From Pyrinomonadaceae bacterium (GTDB lineage Bacteria; Acidobacteriota; Blastocatellia; Pyrinomonadales; Pyrinomonadaceae): DNA of 64,000 nucleotides. The notes under the pieces were generated by a model that searched no databases, was not told where the DNA came from, and was given only the letters and a program-made list of their open reading frames with translations. Shown here one piece after another: positions 44,339-53,729 of the stretch (position 1 is its first letter; each line of letters begins with the position of its first letter). A program made the position numbers and the translations under genes. The DNA is taken from positions 34,222-98,221 of the forward strand of contig JAHCHG010000014.1 in NCBI GenBank assembly GCA_026129865.1. The letters run 5' to 3'.

Positions 44339-44779
44339 ATGAAAACACACGTTTCACTAAATGTTAACGACTTGGGCAGCAGTATAGATTTCTACAAGCA
44401 AATGTTTGGCGTCGACCCGATGAAGGTTAGGCAGGGTTATGCAAAATTCGATGTCGCAGAGCCGCCGCTAAACCTGGCGCTTAACGAAACGAAATTTGAC
44501 CGGGGCGGAAGCCTTTCGCACCTGGGTTTGCAGGTCGAAACGACGCAGGAGGTGCTTTCGATCGGCAAGCGGTGGCAGGAAAACGGTCTTATTACGCTCG
44601 ATGAGATGCAGACTAATTGCTGCTTCGCCCTGCAGGACAAAACCTGGGTAACGGATCCCGACGGGAACGCCTGGGAGGTCTTCACTGTTTTGGGAGACAC
44701 GGAGCCGGAAGAAAACTTGGAAACCGCCTGTTGCGTAACGGCGCCGCAAGTGGTTAGCATTGGGTCAAATTCTAAATAA
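44339..44779 (+). CDS. arsI: ArsI/CadI-type VOC metalloenzyme (organoarsenical C-As lyase)
   Basis: A 146-residue VOC (glyoxalase-fold) protein. Likely metal ligands are H4 (KTHVSLNV), H61 (LSHLGLQV) and E113 (NAWEVF). The adjacent cysteines C94-C95 in TNCCFALQDKTWVTDPDGN are the trivalent-arsenic-binding pair described for ArsI, which cleaves the carbon-arsenic bond of methylarsonous acid. A second pair C131-C132 lies in a short C-terminal tail. It is the first gene after the ars promoter, so the operon can handle organic arsenicals. Confidence 0.92.
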   Translation: MKTHVSLNVNDLGSSIDFYKQMFGVDPMKVRQGYAKFDVAEPPLNLALNETKFDRGGSLSHLGLQVETTQEVLSIGKRWQENGLITLDEMQTNCCFALQDKTWVTDPDGNAWEVFTVLGDTEPEENLETACCVTAPQVVSIGSNSK

Positions 44780-44796
44780 ATTTCGAATTTGATCAC

Positions 44797-45972
44797 ATGA
44801 AAAAAAAGGCATTTCAAACTTGGGCGGTGCACGCGGGCGAAGATCTGAAGAACAATTTCGGATCTTTGTCCGTTCCCGTTTTTTCGGCATCTGTCTTTGC
44901 ATTTTCCGACGCTGACGAGGGTGCCGCGCTCCATAATTATGAAAAGGAAGGATTTTTCTACGGTCGTCTTGGAAATCCGACCCAACAAGCTTTGGAAAAG
45001 GCAGTCGCTGAACTTGAAGGCGGCGAATGTGCGTATGCGTTAGCTTCAGGAATGGCTGCCGTTTCGGCTGCTATCCTTTCCAATGTCAGAAGCGGCGACC
45101 ACATTATTGCGCCGGATTCGATGTATTCGACAACGACTTTGTTTCTGGGTGAGATTGGCGAGCGTTACGGAATTGAGACGACGTTCGTCAACGCCGAAGA
45201 CTCAGAGAATTACGCGCGTGCCATTCGGGAAAATACAAAAGTTCTGTGGATGGAAACACCGTCAAATCCGACATTGCAGATAACGGATATAAGGCGTGTT
45301 TCCGAAACAGCAAAAACCAACGGCGCTGTCTCGATAATTGACAACACATTTGCGACGCCGTTCAATCAGCGTCCGTTGGAACTTGGCGCAGACATGACAG
45401 TTCATAGTGCGACGAAATATCTGGGCGGGCACAGCGATCTGACTGCCGGGGTTTTGACAGGAAACCGCGAGATGGTTCAAAGGGCGCGACAGACGATCGG
45501 AAAACTTTACGGAGGAAATATATCTCCGCAGGTTGCATGGCTCGTTCTTCGCGGAATTAAAACGCTTGCCCTTCGAATGGAGCGGCATAACCATAATGCA
45601 TTCGCAATAGCGCATATGTTGAACGATCATCCCTTGGTGAGTGAGGTTTTCTATCCCGGGCTTGAAGGTCATAAGAACCACGAGATCGCAAAAAGCCAGA
45701 TGAACGGGTTCGGCGGCATGATCTCCTTCGACGTCGGGACGGCAGAGGCAGGTAAAAAACTGGTGAACAGCTTAGAACTTTGCACTTTAGCTACATCTTT
45801 AGGCGGAGTTGAATCAATCGTTCAGCATTCCGCGTCGATGACACACGCGACGCTTTCGCCGGCAGAGCGCGCGTCAGCGGGGATTTCAGACGGGCTTATT
45901 CGCTTGTCAGTTGGCATTGAAGACAAAGAAGATCTCGTCGAAGACCTCCGACAAGCACTGCAAAAGATATAA
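44797..45972 (+). CDS. PLP-dependent trans-sulfuration enzyme (cystathionine gamma-synthase / O-acetylhomoserine sulfhydrylase family)
   Basis: A 391-residue Cys/Met-metabolism enzyme of fold type I. PLP ligands are the Schiff-base lysine K207 in HSATKYLGGHSD and D182 in IIDNTFATP. The cysteine typical of methionine gamma-lyases (YGC) is not present; the corresponding stretch reads MYSTTT, so it is more likely a synthase or sulfhydrylase. It sits 17 bases after arsI, in the ars operon, where a role in sulfur supply or in processing thiol adducts is possible but unproven. Reaction class is certain, substrate is not. Confidence 0.88.
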   Translation: MKKKAFQTWAVHAGEDLKNNFGSLSVPVFSASVFAFSDADEGAALHNYEKEGFFYGRLGNPTQQALEKAVAELEGGECAYALASGMAAVSAAILSNVRSGDHIIAPDSMYSTTTLFLGEIGERYGIETTFVNAEDSENYARAIRENTKVLWMETPSNPTLQITDIRRVSETAKTNGAVSIIDNTFATPFNQRPLELGADMTVHSATKYLGGHSDLTAGVLTGNREMVQRARQTIGKLYGGNISPQVAWLVLRGIKTLALRMERHNHNAFAIAHMLNDHPLVSEVFYPGLEGHKNHEIAKSQMNGFGGMISFDVGTAEAGKKLVNSLELCTLATSLGGVESIVQHSASMTHATLSPAERASAGISDGLIRLSVGIEDKEDLVEDLRQALQKI

Positions 45973-46084
45973 TTCTTGCCTTTGATAGATCCGAAAAACG
46001 CGATTCACAACTTTACATATCAAATATTTGCCAAAGCATATATCTGACTCTTTTCAAGCCATTATTGATTAATTAAACAAGACC

Positions 46085-47173
46085 GTGAACAACCAACAAT
46101 TCAGCGTTATGCAAAAGCTTTCTATTCTTGACCGGTATTTAACAGTTTGGATATTTGCCGCGATGACCGTCGGGGTTGCGATCGGCTTTTTCTATCAAGG
46201 CATTGAAAAAGTGATCAACAGTTTTCAGGTCGGTGCGACGAATGTTCCGATCGCTGTCGGGCTGATCTTAATGATGTATCCGCCGCTCGCGAAGGTGAAA
46301 TACGAAGAGCTTGGTAAAGTCTTTAGAAATACGAAAGTCCTCAGCATTTCGCTGGCGCAGAATTGGGTGATCGGTCCGGTTTTGATGTTCGCCCTCGCGT
46401 TAATCTTTTTGCGCGACTATCCGGAATACATGGTCGGATTAATCCTTATCGGTCTTGCGCGCTGCATAGCGATGGTAATTGTCTGGAATGAGCTCGCTAA
46501 AGGCGACAGCGAATACGCCGCGGGACTTGTCGCATTTAACAGCATATTTCAAATTCTCTTTTATAGCGCATATGCCTGGATATTTCTGGCAATTTTACCG
46601 ACATGGTTCGGTTTAGAGGGAAATCTCGTGCAGATTACCATGAGACAGATCGCCGAAAGCGTGATGATCTATCTCGGGATACCGTTTTTTGCAGGAATGA
46701 TGACGCGGTATTTTTTGATCAAAGCGAAAGGGATCGATTGGTACGATCGTGAATTCATACCGCGAATTTCTCCCGTTACGTTGATAGCACTGCTTTTTAC
46801 TATCGTTCTGATGTTTAGTCTGAAGGGAAATCTGATCGTGCAGCTTCCGTTGGACGTAATGCGAATCGCCGTTCCGCTGTTTATTTATTTCATTGTGATG
46901 TTTTTGATCAGCTTTTTTATGAGCAAAGCTGCCGGTGCGGATTATTCAAAGACTGCAACGCTTTCATTTACGGCGGCAAGCAATAATTTTGAGCTGGCAA
47001 TAGCAGTCGCCGTCGCGGTTTTCGGAATCAATTCGGGCGTTGCCTTTGCCGCGGTTATCGGTCCGCTTGTTGAAGTTCCGGTTATGATAGGTCTTGTCAG
47101 CGTCTCGCTCTGGTTAAAGCAAAAATTATTTCGAGATTCACAAACGCCCGGTTTCTCGGCAAGCGAGGTTTAG
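46085..47173 (+). CDS. acr3: ACR3-family arsenite efflux permease
   Basis: A 362-residue, ten-helix membrane protein of the BART superfamily that pumps arsenite out using the proton gradient. The hallmark helix [20 protein letters not shown] is present with the conserved cysteine C127, and the other conserved acidic residue is in [17 protein letters not shown]. The start chosen is GTG at 46085; an ATG at 46109 would remove eight residues and neither has a clear ribosome-binding site. Weak similarity of the upstream 111 bases (ACATATCA, GCATATATC) to the operator is seen. It ends one base before the arsC remnant. Confidence 0.95.
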   Translation: MNNQQFSVMQKLSILDRYLTVWIFAAMTVGVAIGFFYQGIEKVINSFQVGATNVPIAVGLILMMYPPLAKVKYEELGKVFRNTKVLSISLAQNWVIGPVLMFALALIFLRDYPEYMVGLILIGLARCIAMVIVWNELAKGDSEYAAGLVAFNSIFQILFYSAYAWIFLAILPTWFGLEGNLVQITMRQIAESVMIYLGIPFFAGMMTRYFLIKAKGIDWYDREFIPRISPVTLIALLFTIVLMFSLKGNLIVQLPLDVMRIAVPLFIYFIVMFLISFFMSKAAGADYSKTATLSFTAASNNFELAIAVAVAVFGINSGVAFAAVIGPLVEVPVMIGLVSVSLWLKQKLFRDSQTPGFSASEV

Positions 47174-47174
47174 G

Positions 47175-47606
47175 GTGCCGTACAAAAAATCAGTACTTAT
47201 CTCATAAACTGCGAATTTTTCAAGCTCTCAAATAACGAAAGGACTTCTAACGATATCCGGGAAACAAACCTGACACTCAAAGTATCCACCACTATTCCCT
47301 CGTTCGTCCCGGGGCTGTTCAGGTTCTGCGTGAGGTCGTAACCGACATTTCGAAATATCGCGCAAAAATCGTCGAAATGTTTGGGAACAGTGAAATCAAT
47401 TTCGTTTTAACGGTCGGAAGCAATTCTCAAGCAAATCGCGCTTTTTTCCTGCGAAAACGGATCTGTTCCATAGAGCTTTTTACGATCCGACTGCGTTGTA
47501 AAGATCGGACATCGAACGGCTCGAATCTTTCAGACTGATCCGCGATCCGCTAAAAGAATATTTAGCTGGCGGGTTTCTTCCTTTTCTAGCAAGATCTGAT
47601 TATTAA
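47175..47606 (+). pseudogene. arsC: Decayed arsenate reductase (thioredoxin-dependent ArsC, low-molecular-weight phosphatase type)
   Basis: No intact frame is present, but three frames joined together read like ArsC from end to end. The first piece (from GTG 47175) gives KKSVLIS-stop-TANFSSSQITKGLLTISGK, matching the KSVLILCTANSARSQMAEGLL start. The second (about 47270-47440) gives RPGAVQVLREVVTDISKYRAKIVEMF and NFVLTVGSNSQ. The third (from 47442) gives FFPAKTDLFHRAFYDPTAL-stop and SDIERLESFRLIRDPLKEYLAG. Lesions are a TAA at 47205-47207 exactly where the catalytic cysteine of the CxxNS loop belongs, frameshifts near 47262 and 47440, and a TAA at 47499-47501. It follows acr3 by one base, so it was the last gene of the operon. 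Confidence 0.85.
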
Positions 47607-47617
47607 TAAATTCGGCA

Positions 47618-48565
47618 TCAAACGATATCCAGACAATCATTTGACCGTTCGAAGTATCGGTGAGCGCGCGCGATGTCTTTCCGGATCTGCGTCTTGAGTT
47701 CATCGATTCCGCTAAATTTCCGTTCATCCCTGATCCGGTGGAGAAATCGAACACGCAGCACGTCGCCGTACAGATTTCCTTCAAAATTGAACACATAAGT
47801 TTCAATCGAGGGTTCGACATCTTTTTCAAACGTCGGACGAACGCCGATATTCGTGATGCTCCGCCGCCACACGTTGTTTATCAAGGTCGACGTCACATAA
47901 ACTCCCAATTTCGGCAAAACCCGATTTTGCGGCTTTAGATTTGCGGTTGGAAAGCCGATCTCATGTCCGCGAGCCGAACCGTGTTCGATCTGTCCTTCGA
48001 CACCGTACGGTCTTCCAAGCATTCGTCTTGCAAGATTGACTCTTCCAGATTTCAACGTTTCCCTAACTCTGCTGGAACTTATCCGCCGACCTCGCAAGCG
48101 CACTTCAGGAACTTCTTCCGCCTCGAAACCGAGAATCGAACCCATACTTTTGAGAAGTTCGATGTTTCCACCCCGGTTTTTCCCAAACTCAAATCCTTTC
48201 CCGAGGTAAACTTCCTTTGCCTGCAGCCTCGACGAAACGGTCTCGCGTAAAAAGTCTTCGGCTTCCTGTCCGGCAAATTCCTTTGTAAAACGTATGACTA
48301 TCGCTTGCTTTATGCCGAGAAATTCGAAGGCGGCGAGCCGCTGATCGAGTGTCTGCAAAAGCGGCGGCGCTTTTTCGGGATAAAGTACAGACCGCGGATG
48401 CGGATCGAAAGTGATCGCCGTCGGGACAGCGCCGATTGCCGCTGCACGGTCGACAACCGTCTTCATAATACGCTGGTGACCGAGATGCAATCCGTCGAAC
48501 ACCCCGAGTGTCAGCACCGTCGACCGCAGAATATTCGCGTTTTCCGTTCCGTGAAAAATTTTCAT
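47618..48565 (-). CDS. ribF: Bifunctional riboflavin kinase / FMN adenylyltransferase
   Basis: A 315-residue enzyme that makes FMN and FAD. The N-terminal half has the nucleotidyltransferase motif GVFDGLHLGHQRIM and AITFDPHPRSV. The C-terminal half is the kinase, with EGQIEHGSARGHEIGFPTANL and the metal/ATP site around RRSITNIGVRPTF, then IETYVFNFEG. Intact and of usual length. It converges with the arsC remnant, twelve bases away. Confidence 0.96.
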   Translation of the reverse strand: MKIFHGTENANILRSTVLTLGVFDGLHLGHQRIMKTVVDRAAAIGAVPTAITFDPHPRSVLYPEKAPPLLQTLDQRLAAFEFLGIKQAIVIRFTKEFAGQEAEDFLRETVSSRLQAKEVYLGKGFEFGKNRGGNIELLKSMGSILGFEAEEVPEVRLRGRRISSSRVRETLKSGRVNLARRMLGRPYGVEGQIEHGSARGHEIGFPTANLKPQNRVLPKLGVYVTSTLINNVWRRSITNIGVRPTFEKDVEPSIETYVFNFEGNLYGDVLRVRFLHRIRDERKFSGIDELKTQIRKDIARAHRYFERSNDCLDIV

Positions 48566-48795
48566 CTTAAGAACTTATCAGCCGTAGGTTCGCCGATTTT
48601 ACCTATATAGCGTCGTAAATCATTTAATTGCGAACAGTTTATACATTTAGCGCATCTCAATGCCAATGATTTTTTCACACCTTGGTAAAACGTTCAAACG
48701 TCTGATTATCGAACCTGAGACTTCGATTTTTCTAGACTTACGCGCGGAAGCCGACATATACTCGACGTTCCCGGCGCAAAATCGACCGACATTTT

Positions 48796-49671
48796 ATGAA
48801 GATTCCAGCAACTAATCGCGCAAAATTGGCTAAACGGCTTTCCAAAGCCGTCGGATCCGAGACGCCTTTTCGGGAGATTGCCGGAAATTTGTCCAAGGTT
48901 GCCCGCAGCGCGTTAAACGAAGCGAACGATCTGCAGATCGAAACGGTTGATATACGTCTTTCCCGGCTTCCGAAAAATTTGGACGGATTTAAGATCCTTC
49001 ATCTTTCAGATATACATCACAGTCCGTTTACAGATCTGGAGCATATTAAAAAGGCTGTAGCCATCTCAAACGAACTCAAGGCAGATATATGCGCGCTGAC
49101 CGGCGATTTCGTTTCGCACGAACGCGAATATATTGAACCGATGGCAGAAGTCATGGGAACATTGAAGTCGAAATTCGGGCTTTATGCGTGTTTGGGTAAC
49201 CACGATCATTGGACCGATCCTGAAAATGTGATCGATTCGTTAGAATCCGCGAATATTAAGGTTTTGGTAAATGAAGGATTACGGCTCGATGCTGGCGACG
49301 CTTCGTTCTGGATCGGCGGTGTTGACGATTATATGGTCGGAAAGACCGACGTTCGCGCTGCGTTGCGCGGGTCTTTCCCCGATGAAATGAAGCTTTTACT
49401 CGCACATAATCCGGTTATCGTCAGACGGGCGGCTCGTGCCAGCGTTGACCTGATGCTGAGCGGTCACACGCATGGCGGACAAATTAAGATTCGCGATGAT
49501 GAAAAGCGGATTCTTCCGCGGAGAAAACTGAAGAACGGTCTTCACAAACGAAAGGAGACTCAGATTTATGTAACGCGCGGTATCGGAACTGTCGTTTTGC
49601 CGATCCGGTACCAATGTCCGCCTGAGATCAGCCTCCTTACTTTAAGATGTTCGGAAATTGGTGAAAATTAA
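48796..49671 (+). CDS. Metallophosphoesterase (YkuE/UDP-diacylglucosamine-hydrolase-like fold)
   Basis: A 291-residue calcineurin-like phosphoesterase. All metal motifs are present: D72-x-H74 in HLSDIHHS, LTGDFVS, GNHDHW, LLLAHNP and LSGHTHGGQ. No signal peptide or membrane helix is seen, so it probably acts in the cytoplasm or at the membrane surface. Substrate unknown. It begins a plus-strand run with pgsA, which suggests a link to envelope lipid metabolism. Confidence 0.9.
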   Translation: MKIPATNRAKLAKRLSKAVGSETPFREIAGNLSKVARSALNEANDLQIETVDIRLSRLPKNLDGFKILHLSDIHHSPFTDLEHIKKAVAISNELKADICALTGDFVSHEREYIEPMAEVMGTLKSKFGLYACLGNHDHWTDPENVIDSLESANIKVLVNEGLRLDAGDASFWIGGVDDYMVGKTDVRAALRGSFPDEMKLLLAHNPVIVRRAARASVDLMLSGHTHGGQIKIRDDEKRILPRRKLKNGLHKRKETQIYVTRGIGTVVLPIRYQCPPEISLLTLRCSEIGEN

Positions 49672-49727
49672 TGCGCTTGCGGCTTTTTTAAAATCTTCCG
49701 GCTCTCGCGTATAATCCCCATTTTGCT

Positions 49728-50318
49728 ATGGCTTCGAGTATCTTAACAATTCCAAACCTGCTCACATTCCTCAGAATGGCGCTGATACCCGTTTTTGCCA
49801 GTCTGCTTTTTTATGAAGAGACGACCTGGGCGCTAATAGTTTTTTTCGTCGCCGGTGCTTCGGATGGCATCGATGGTTTTGTCGCACGAAGATTTCAACA
49901 GGAATCGGAGCTTGGAACGATAATCGATCCGATCGCCGATAAACTGCTGATGACGACCGCGTTCGTCATATTAACTTTGCCGAATATCATAACCGGAGTG
50001 AAACATCTTCCGGTTCCTTTCTGGGTTACAGCAGCCGTAATCGGTCGCGACGTTCTGATCATAACCGTCGCCGGCGCGATCGCTTTAATGACGAATTTTC
50101 GTGGATTTAAACCTTCCTGGCTTGGCAAACTGAGCACGACCGTACAGGTTCTAGCCGTAACGCTCATCTTGATCGCGGCGGTTTTCGGTTACAGTTTTTA
50201 TCTCCCGACGTTGTATTTTATCGTTGTATTACTCGCAATCTTGTCTGGATTTCACTACATTTTCTTTGTCGCAAAGTTGATGAAAGAAGACGACCCGCCC
50301 GCGGAACTTAAAGGTTAA
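49728..50318 (+). CDS. pgsA: CDP-diacylglycerol-glycerol-3-phosphate 3-phosphatidyltransferase
   Basis: A 196-residue membrane protein that makes phosphatidylglycerophosphate from CDP-diacylglycerol and glycerol-3-phosphate. The CDP-alcohol motif is intact: DGIDGFVARRFQQESELGTIID then PIADK, with the last aspartates in place. Several membrane helices follow. It lies 56 bases after the metallophosphoesterase. Other CDP-alcohol transferases of this size exist, but the overall pattern is typical PgsA. Confidence 0.93.
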   Translation: MASSILTIPNLLTFLRMALIPVFASLLFYEETTWALIVFFVAGASDGIDGFVARRFQQESELGTIIDPIADKLLMTTAFVILTLPNIITGVKHLPVPFWVTAAVIGRDVLIITVAGAIALMTNFRGFKPSWLGKLSTTVQVLAVTLILIAAVFGYSFYLPTLYFIVVLLAILSGFHYIFFVAKLMKEDDPPAELKG

Positions 50319-50404
50319 AGCATTCCTAAAGAACAAGTTAAATCAACTTTTTCACCCGTCGGAACAGAGAAAACGTGCGGTCGGAAAAATTTGCCGTAGA
50401 TAAA

Positions 50405-50434
50405 CTTGACAATAACACACTCAAGTATTATCAT
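50405..50434 (+). promoter_or_regulatory. dnaK promoter overlapped by a HAIR (HspR-associated inverted repeat) operator
   Basis: CTTGACA at 50405, seven bases, then ACTCAAG at 50419 fits the HAIR consensus CTTGAGT-N7-ACTCAAG, with the right half perfect and two mismatches in the left half. The same stretch contains a sigma-70 promoter, TTGACA at 50406 and TATCAT at 50429 with 17 bases between, so the repressor site covers the -35 box. A third CTCAAG lies at 50444. The likely repressor gene hspR is the last of this cluster. Confidence 0.8.
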
Positions 50435-50506
50435 CGTTCACGGCTCAAGTTAGATATTGTTAAAGATATTGCAGCAGCGGAATAATTTTATTGGAGAATT
50501 TAGGAA

Positions 50507-52444
50507 ATGAGTAAAATAATCGGAATTGACCTAGGAACGACGAATTCGGTCGTCGCCGTCATGGAGGGCGGCGAGCCGGTCGTCATAACAAATTCAGAAG
50601 GCGGAAGAACAACGCCGTCCGTCGTCGCGTTTTCAAAAGATGGAAACCGGCTTGTCGGTCAGGTTGCAAAACGCCAGGCTGTAACGAACCCGGAAAATAC
50701 GCTTTATTCGATCAAGCGTTTTATGGGGCGCAAATTTGACGAAGTTCAGGACGAGATCAAGCAGGTGCCGTATAAAGTTGAAAAGGCATCGAACGGCGAC
50801 GTTCGCATCAGTGCCGACGGTAAACAATACAGCCCGCCTGAGATCGCGGCGATGGTACTTCAAAAATTGAAGCAGTCGGCTGAAGATTATCTCGGAGCGA
50901 AAGTTGAAAAAGCGGTCATCACGGTGCCGGCGTATTTTAACGACGCTCAGCGGCAGGCGACGAAGGACGCCGGAAAGATCGCAGGCTTGGAAGTTGCGCG
51001 TATTGTCAACGAACCGACGGCGGCTGCGCTCGCTTACGGATTGGACAAGAAAAAAGACGAAACGATCGCAGTTTTCGACTTTGGCGGCGGTACATTTGAT
51101 ATTTCCGTTTTGGAAGTCGGCGAAGGCGTTGTCGAAGTTAAATCGACCAACGGCGACACGCATCTCGGCGGCGACGACGTTGACGAGGCTTTGATCGAAT
51201 GGATCATTGACGAATTTAAGAAGGATCAGGGAATTGATCTGACGTCCGACAAAATGGCGCTTCAGCGTCTGAAGGAGTCTGCGGAAAAAGCCAAGATCGA
51301 ACTTTCGAGCGCGATGGAAACGGAGATAAATCTTCCGTTCATCACGGCGGACGCTTCGGGACCGAAGCATCTCGTGATGAAATTGACGCGTTCCAAATTT
51401 GAAAACCTGGTCGACCCGATCCTGAAACGTCTGATGCCGCCCGTTGAAAAGGCGATCAAAGACGCTGGATTGGAAGCAAAGGACATCGATGAAGTAGTAC
51501 TCGTCGGCGGTTCGACGCGCATCCCGAAAGTTCAGGAAATGGTCAAAGGATTTTTTGGCAAAGACCCGAACAAAACGGTGAATCCTGATGAAGTAGTTGC
51601 GCTCGGCGCGGCAGTTCAGGCGGCGGTTTTAGGCGGAGAGAAGACGGATATTCTACTTCTGGACGTTACACCGCTTTCGCTCGGGATCGAAACCCTCGGC
51701 GGCGTCATGACTCAGATGATCTCGCGGAATACAACTATTCCGACGCGTAAATCCGAGATATTTTCGACCGCATCGGATAATCAAACTTCGGTCGAAGTTC
51801 ACGTTCTTCAGGGCGAACGCCCGATGGCGTCCGACAACAAAACGCTCGGTAAGTTTCATCTGGTCGGCATTCCGCCGGCACCGCGCGGAGTTCCGCAGGT
51901 CGAAGTTACCTTTGACATCGACGCGAACGGAATCGTAAACGTTTCGGCGAAAGATGTCGGCACGGGTCGCGAACAGAAGATCACGATCACCGCTTCGTCA
52001 GGTCTGTCGAAAGAAGAGATCGACAAGATGATGAAGGAAGCCGAATCGCATGCGGGCGAAGACGAGAAAAAGAAAGCCGAGATCGAAGCTCGCAACCGTC
52101 TGGACGGTCTTGTTTACAACGTTGAAAAATCGTTCAACGAAAACAAGGAAAAACTGGATTCCGGCGCGGCGACAGAGATCGAATCTGCGATCGCAGACGC
52201 GAAAACAGCTCTCGGCGGCAGCGATGCAAGTGCAATGGACACCGCCTTTGAAACTCTTCAAACGGCGTCGCACAAACTTGCAGAGGTTCTTTACAGCCAG
52301 CAGGCGCAGTCGCCGGAAGGCGAAGCAGCCGGGCAAGCTTCATCTGCAAGCGCCGGAGGCGATTCGGCAGCGTCTTCGGGCGAAAGCAGCGAAGATGTGA
52401 TCGACGCCGAATATGTCGACGTAGAGGACGAAGAAAGTAAATAG
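50507..52444 (+). CDS. dnaK: Chaperone DnaK (Hsp70)
   Basis: A 645-residue Hsp70 ATPase that binds unfolded proteins. It opens [24 protein letters not shown] and shows [24 protein letters not shown], the phosphate loop [16 protein letters not shown], and [14 protein letters not shown]. The substrate domain contains [20 protein letters not shown]. The C-terminal tail is Gly/Ser/Ala-rich and ends in an acidic [11 protein letters not shown], as usual. GGAG and AGGA elements precede the ATG. grpE is not in this cluster. Confidence 0.98.
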   Translation: MSKIIGIDLGTTNSVVAVMEGGEPVVITNSEGGRTTPSVVAFSKDGNRLVGQVAKRQAVTNPENTLYSIKRFMGRKFDEVQDEIKQVPYKVEKASNGDVRISADGKQYSPPEIAAMVLQKLKQSAEDYLGAKVEKAVITVPAYFNDAQRQATKDAGKIAGLEVARIVNEPTAAALAYGLDKKKDETIAVFDFGGGTFDISVLEVGEGVVEVKSTNGDTHLGGDDVDEALIEWIIDEFKKDQGIDLTSDKMALQRLKESAEKAKIELSSAMETEINLPFITADASGPKHLVMKLTRSKFENLVDPILKRLMPPVEKAIKDAGLEAKDIDEVVLVGGSTRIPKVQEMVKGFFGKDPNKTVNPDEVVALGAAVQAAVLGGEKTDILLLDVTPLSLGIETLGGVMTQMISRNTTIPTRKSEIFSTASDNQTSVEVHVLQGERPMASDNKTLGKFHLVGIPPAPRGVPQVEVTFDIDANGIVNVSAKDVGTGREQKITITASSGLSKEEIDKMMKEAESHAGEDEKKKAEIEARNRLDGLVYNVEKSFNENKEKLDSGAATEIESAIADAKTALGGSDASAMDTAFETLQTASHKLAEVLYSQQAQSPEGEAAGQASSASAGGDSAASSGESSEDVIDAEYVDVEDEESK

Positions 52445-52457
52445 CAGCGGGCGGACA

Positions 52458-52483
52458 GCGGCGGGCTGATCTCTGCCCGCCGC
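52458..52483 (+). other. GC-rich hairpin after dnaK
   Basis: GCGGCGGGC pairs perfectly with GCCCGCCGC around an eight-base loop, just after the dnaK stop codon. No T-run follows, so it is more likely an attenuator or RNA-processing/stability element than a full terminator, letting dnaK be made in excess of dnaJ. Confidence 0.7.
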
Positions 52484-52513
52484 CTTCGCACCTTATTTTA
52501 ATAAAGGAATTTG

Positions 52514-52537
52514 AGTTGCGATCGAAAGATCGCAACT
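52514..52537 (+). other. Perfect GAAA-tetraloop hairpin before dnaJ
   Basis: AGTTGCGATC pairs perfectly with GATCGCAACT across a GAAA loop (GNRA type), about 30 bases before the dnaJ start. It has no T-run. A ten-pair stem closed by a GNRA loop is very stable as RNA and may stabilise or time dnaJ expression, or be a copy of a dispersed palindromic repeat. Confidence 0.7.
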
Positions 52538-52566
52538 TGCCAATCGTAAACTGCTCGCTGATCTAA

Positions 52567-53727
52567 ATGGCAAAGAAAGATTATTACAAAATATTAGACC
52601 TGAAAAAGGACGCGAAAGCCGACGAGATCAAGAAGGCTTATCGAAAACTTGCGCGCAAATTTCATCCGGACGTAAATCCGAATGACAAGACCGCGGAAGA
52701 GAAATTCAAAGAAATTCAGGAAGCTTACGACGTTTTATCCGACGAAAAGAAACGGAAGGTTTTCGATCGGTTTGGATATTACGCCGACAATCTCGATGTC
52801 AATTCGCCCTACGGTGCCGGTGCAGGCGCGCCGGGCGGCGGTGCCGGAGGCTTTGATTTTTCAGGCTTCCAATGGGACACCGAGCAAGCGGGCGGCGGTT
52901 CATCGAGCTTTCGCGATATTTTTTCGGATCTTTTCAGCGGCGGCGGAACAAAGCGCGAACCCGAGCCGCCGAGAGCGCAGCCAAAACGCGGTAAAGATAT
53001 CGAAATGCCGCTCGCGCTGAGTTTTGAAGAGTCGGTAACAGGTTTAACGACAAACATTACCGTAAATCGGTCGGAACAATGTTCGCGCTGTCAGGGCGCG
53101 GGCGACACGGGCGGTCCGGTGGTTGTTTGTTCAACCTGCAAGGGAACGGGTCAGGTTCAGCGAACCGGCGGACGACTGCAGTTTTCGCAGACATGTCCCG
53201 ATTGCAGCGGAACCGGAAAAAGGCGTCAGCCGTGTTCGCTTTGTCAGGGAAAGGGCGTAACGCCGAAAACCGAGCAGGTCAAGATCAGAATTCCCGCGGG
53301 AGTGGACACCGGCTCGCGCGTGCGAATTCCCAAGAAAGGCGAAGGCGGGCGATTGGGCGCGCCGCCCGGTGATCTTTTTATTATTACAAACGTCGGTAAA
53401 CATAAATATTTCAGCCGAAAAGGCGATAATATTTACGTGACGGTTCCGATCACTGTCCCGGAAGCGGCGCTCGGAGCGAAGATCGAAGTTCCGACGGTTG
53501 AAGGAAAAGCGCAGCTGAAAATTCCGGCTGGAACGAAGTCGGGACAGAAGTTTCGTTTAAGCGGTCGCGGATTTCCGAGTTTGAGAAACCCGAACTTGCG
53601 GGGAGATCAATTTGTCGAAGTTCAGATCACACTTCCGAGAATTCTCTCGGAAGAATCGAAAGAGATCCTTCGCCAATTTGATAAAGCGAATCCGGAGAAT
53701 CCGCGAAAAGTCATGGGATTGGAGTGA
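52567..53727 (+). CDS. dnaJ: Co-chaperone DnaJ (Hsp40)
   Basis: A 386-residue type-I DnaJ that stimulates the DnaK ATPase. The J domain has the HPD motif at 33-35 (RKFHPDVNP). A Gly-rich region ([18 protein letters not shown]) follows, then a zinc domain with four Cys-rich repeats beginning [32 protein letters not shown], and a C-terminal peptide-binding region ([20 protein letters not shown]). It lies 122 bases after dnaK with two hairpins between. A long Gln/Gly-poor linker is normal. Confidence 0.97.
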   Translation: MAKKDYYKILDLKKDAKADEIKKAYRKLARKFHPDVNPNDKTAEEKFKEIQEAYDVLSDEKKRKVFDRFGYYADNLDVNSPYGAGAGAPGGGAGGFDFSGFQWDTEQAGGGSSSFRDIFSDLFSGGGTKREPEPPRAQPKRGKDIEMPLALSFEESVTGLTTNITVNRSEQCSRCQGAGDTGGPVVVCSTCKGTGQVQRTGGRLQFSQTCPDCSGTGKRRQPCSLCQGKGVTPKTEQVKIRIPAGVDTGSRVRIPKKGEGGRLGAPPGDLFIITNVGKHKYFSRKGDNIYVTVPITVPEAALGAKIEVPTVEGKAQLKIPAGTKSGQKFRLSGRGFPSLRNPNLRGDQFVEVQITLPRILSEESKEILRQFDKANPENPRKVMGLE

Positions 53728-53729
53728 TT

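Noticed and set aside
47530..47829. Minus-strand 99-codon frame at the end of ribF
   Set aside because: It is out of frame with ribF and overlaps the arsC remnant; no independent support.
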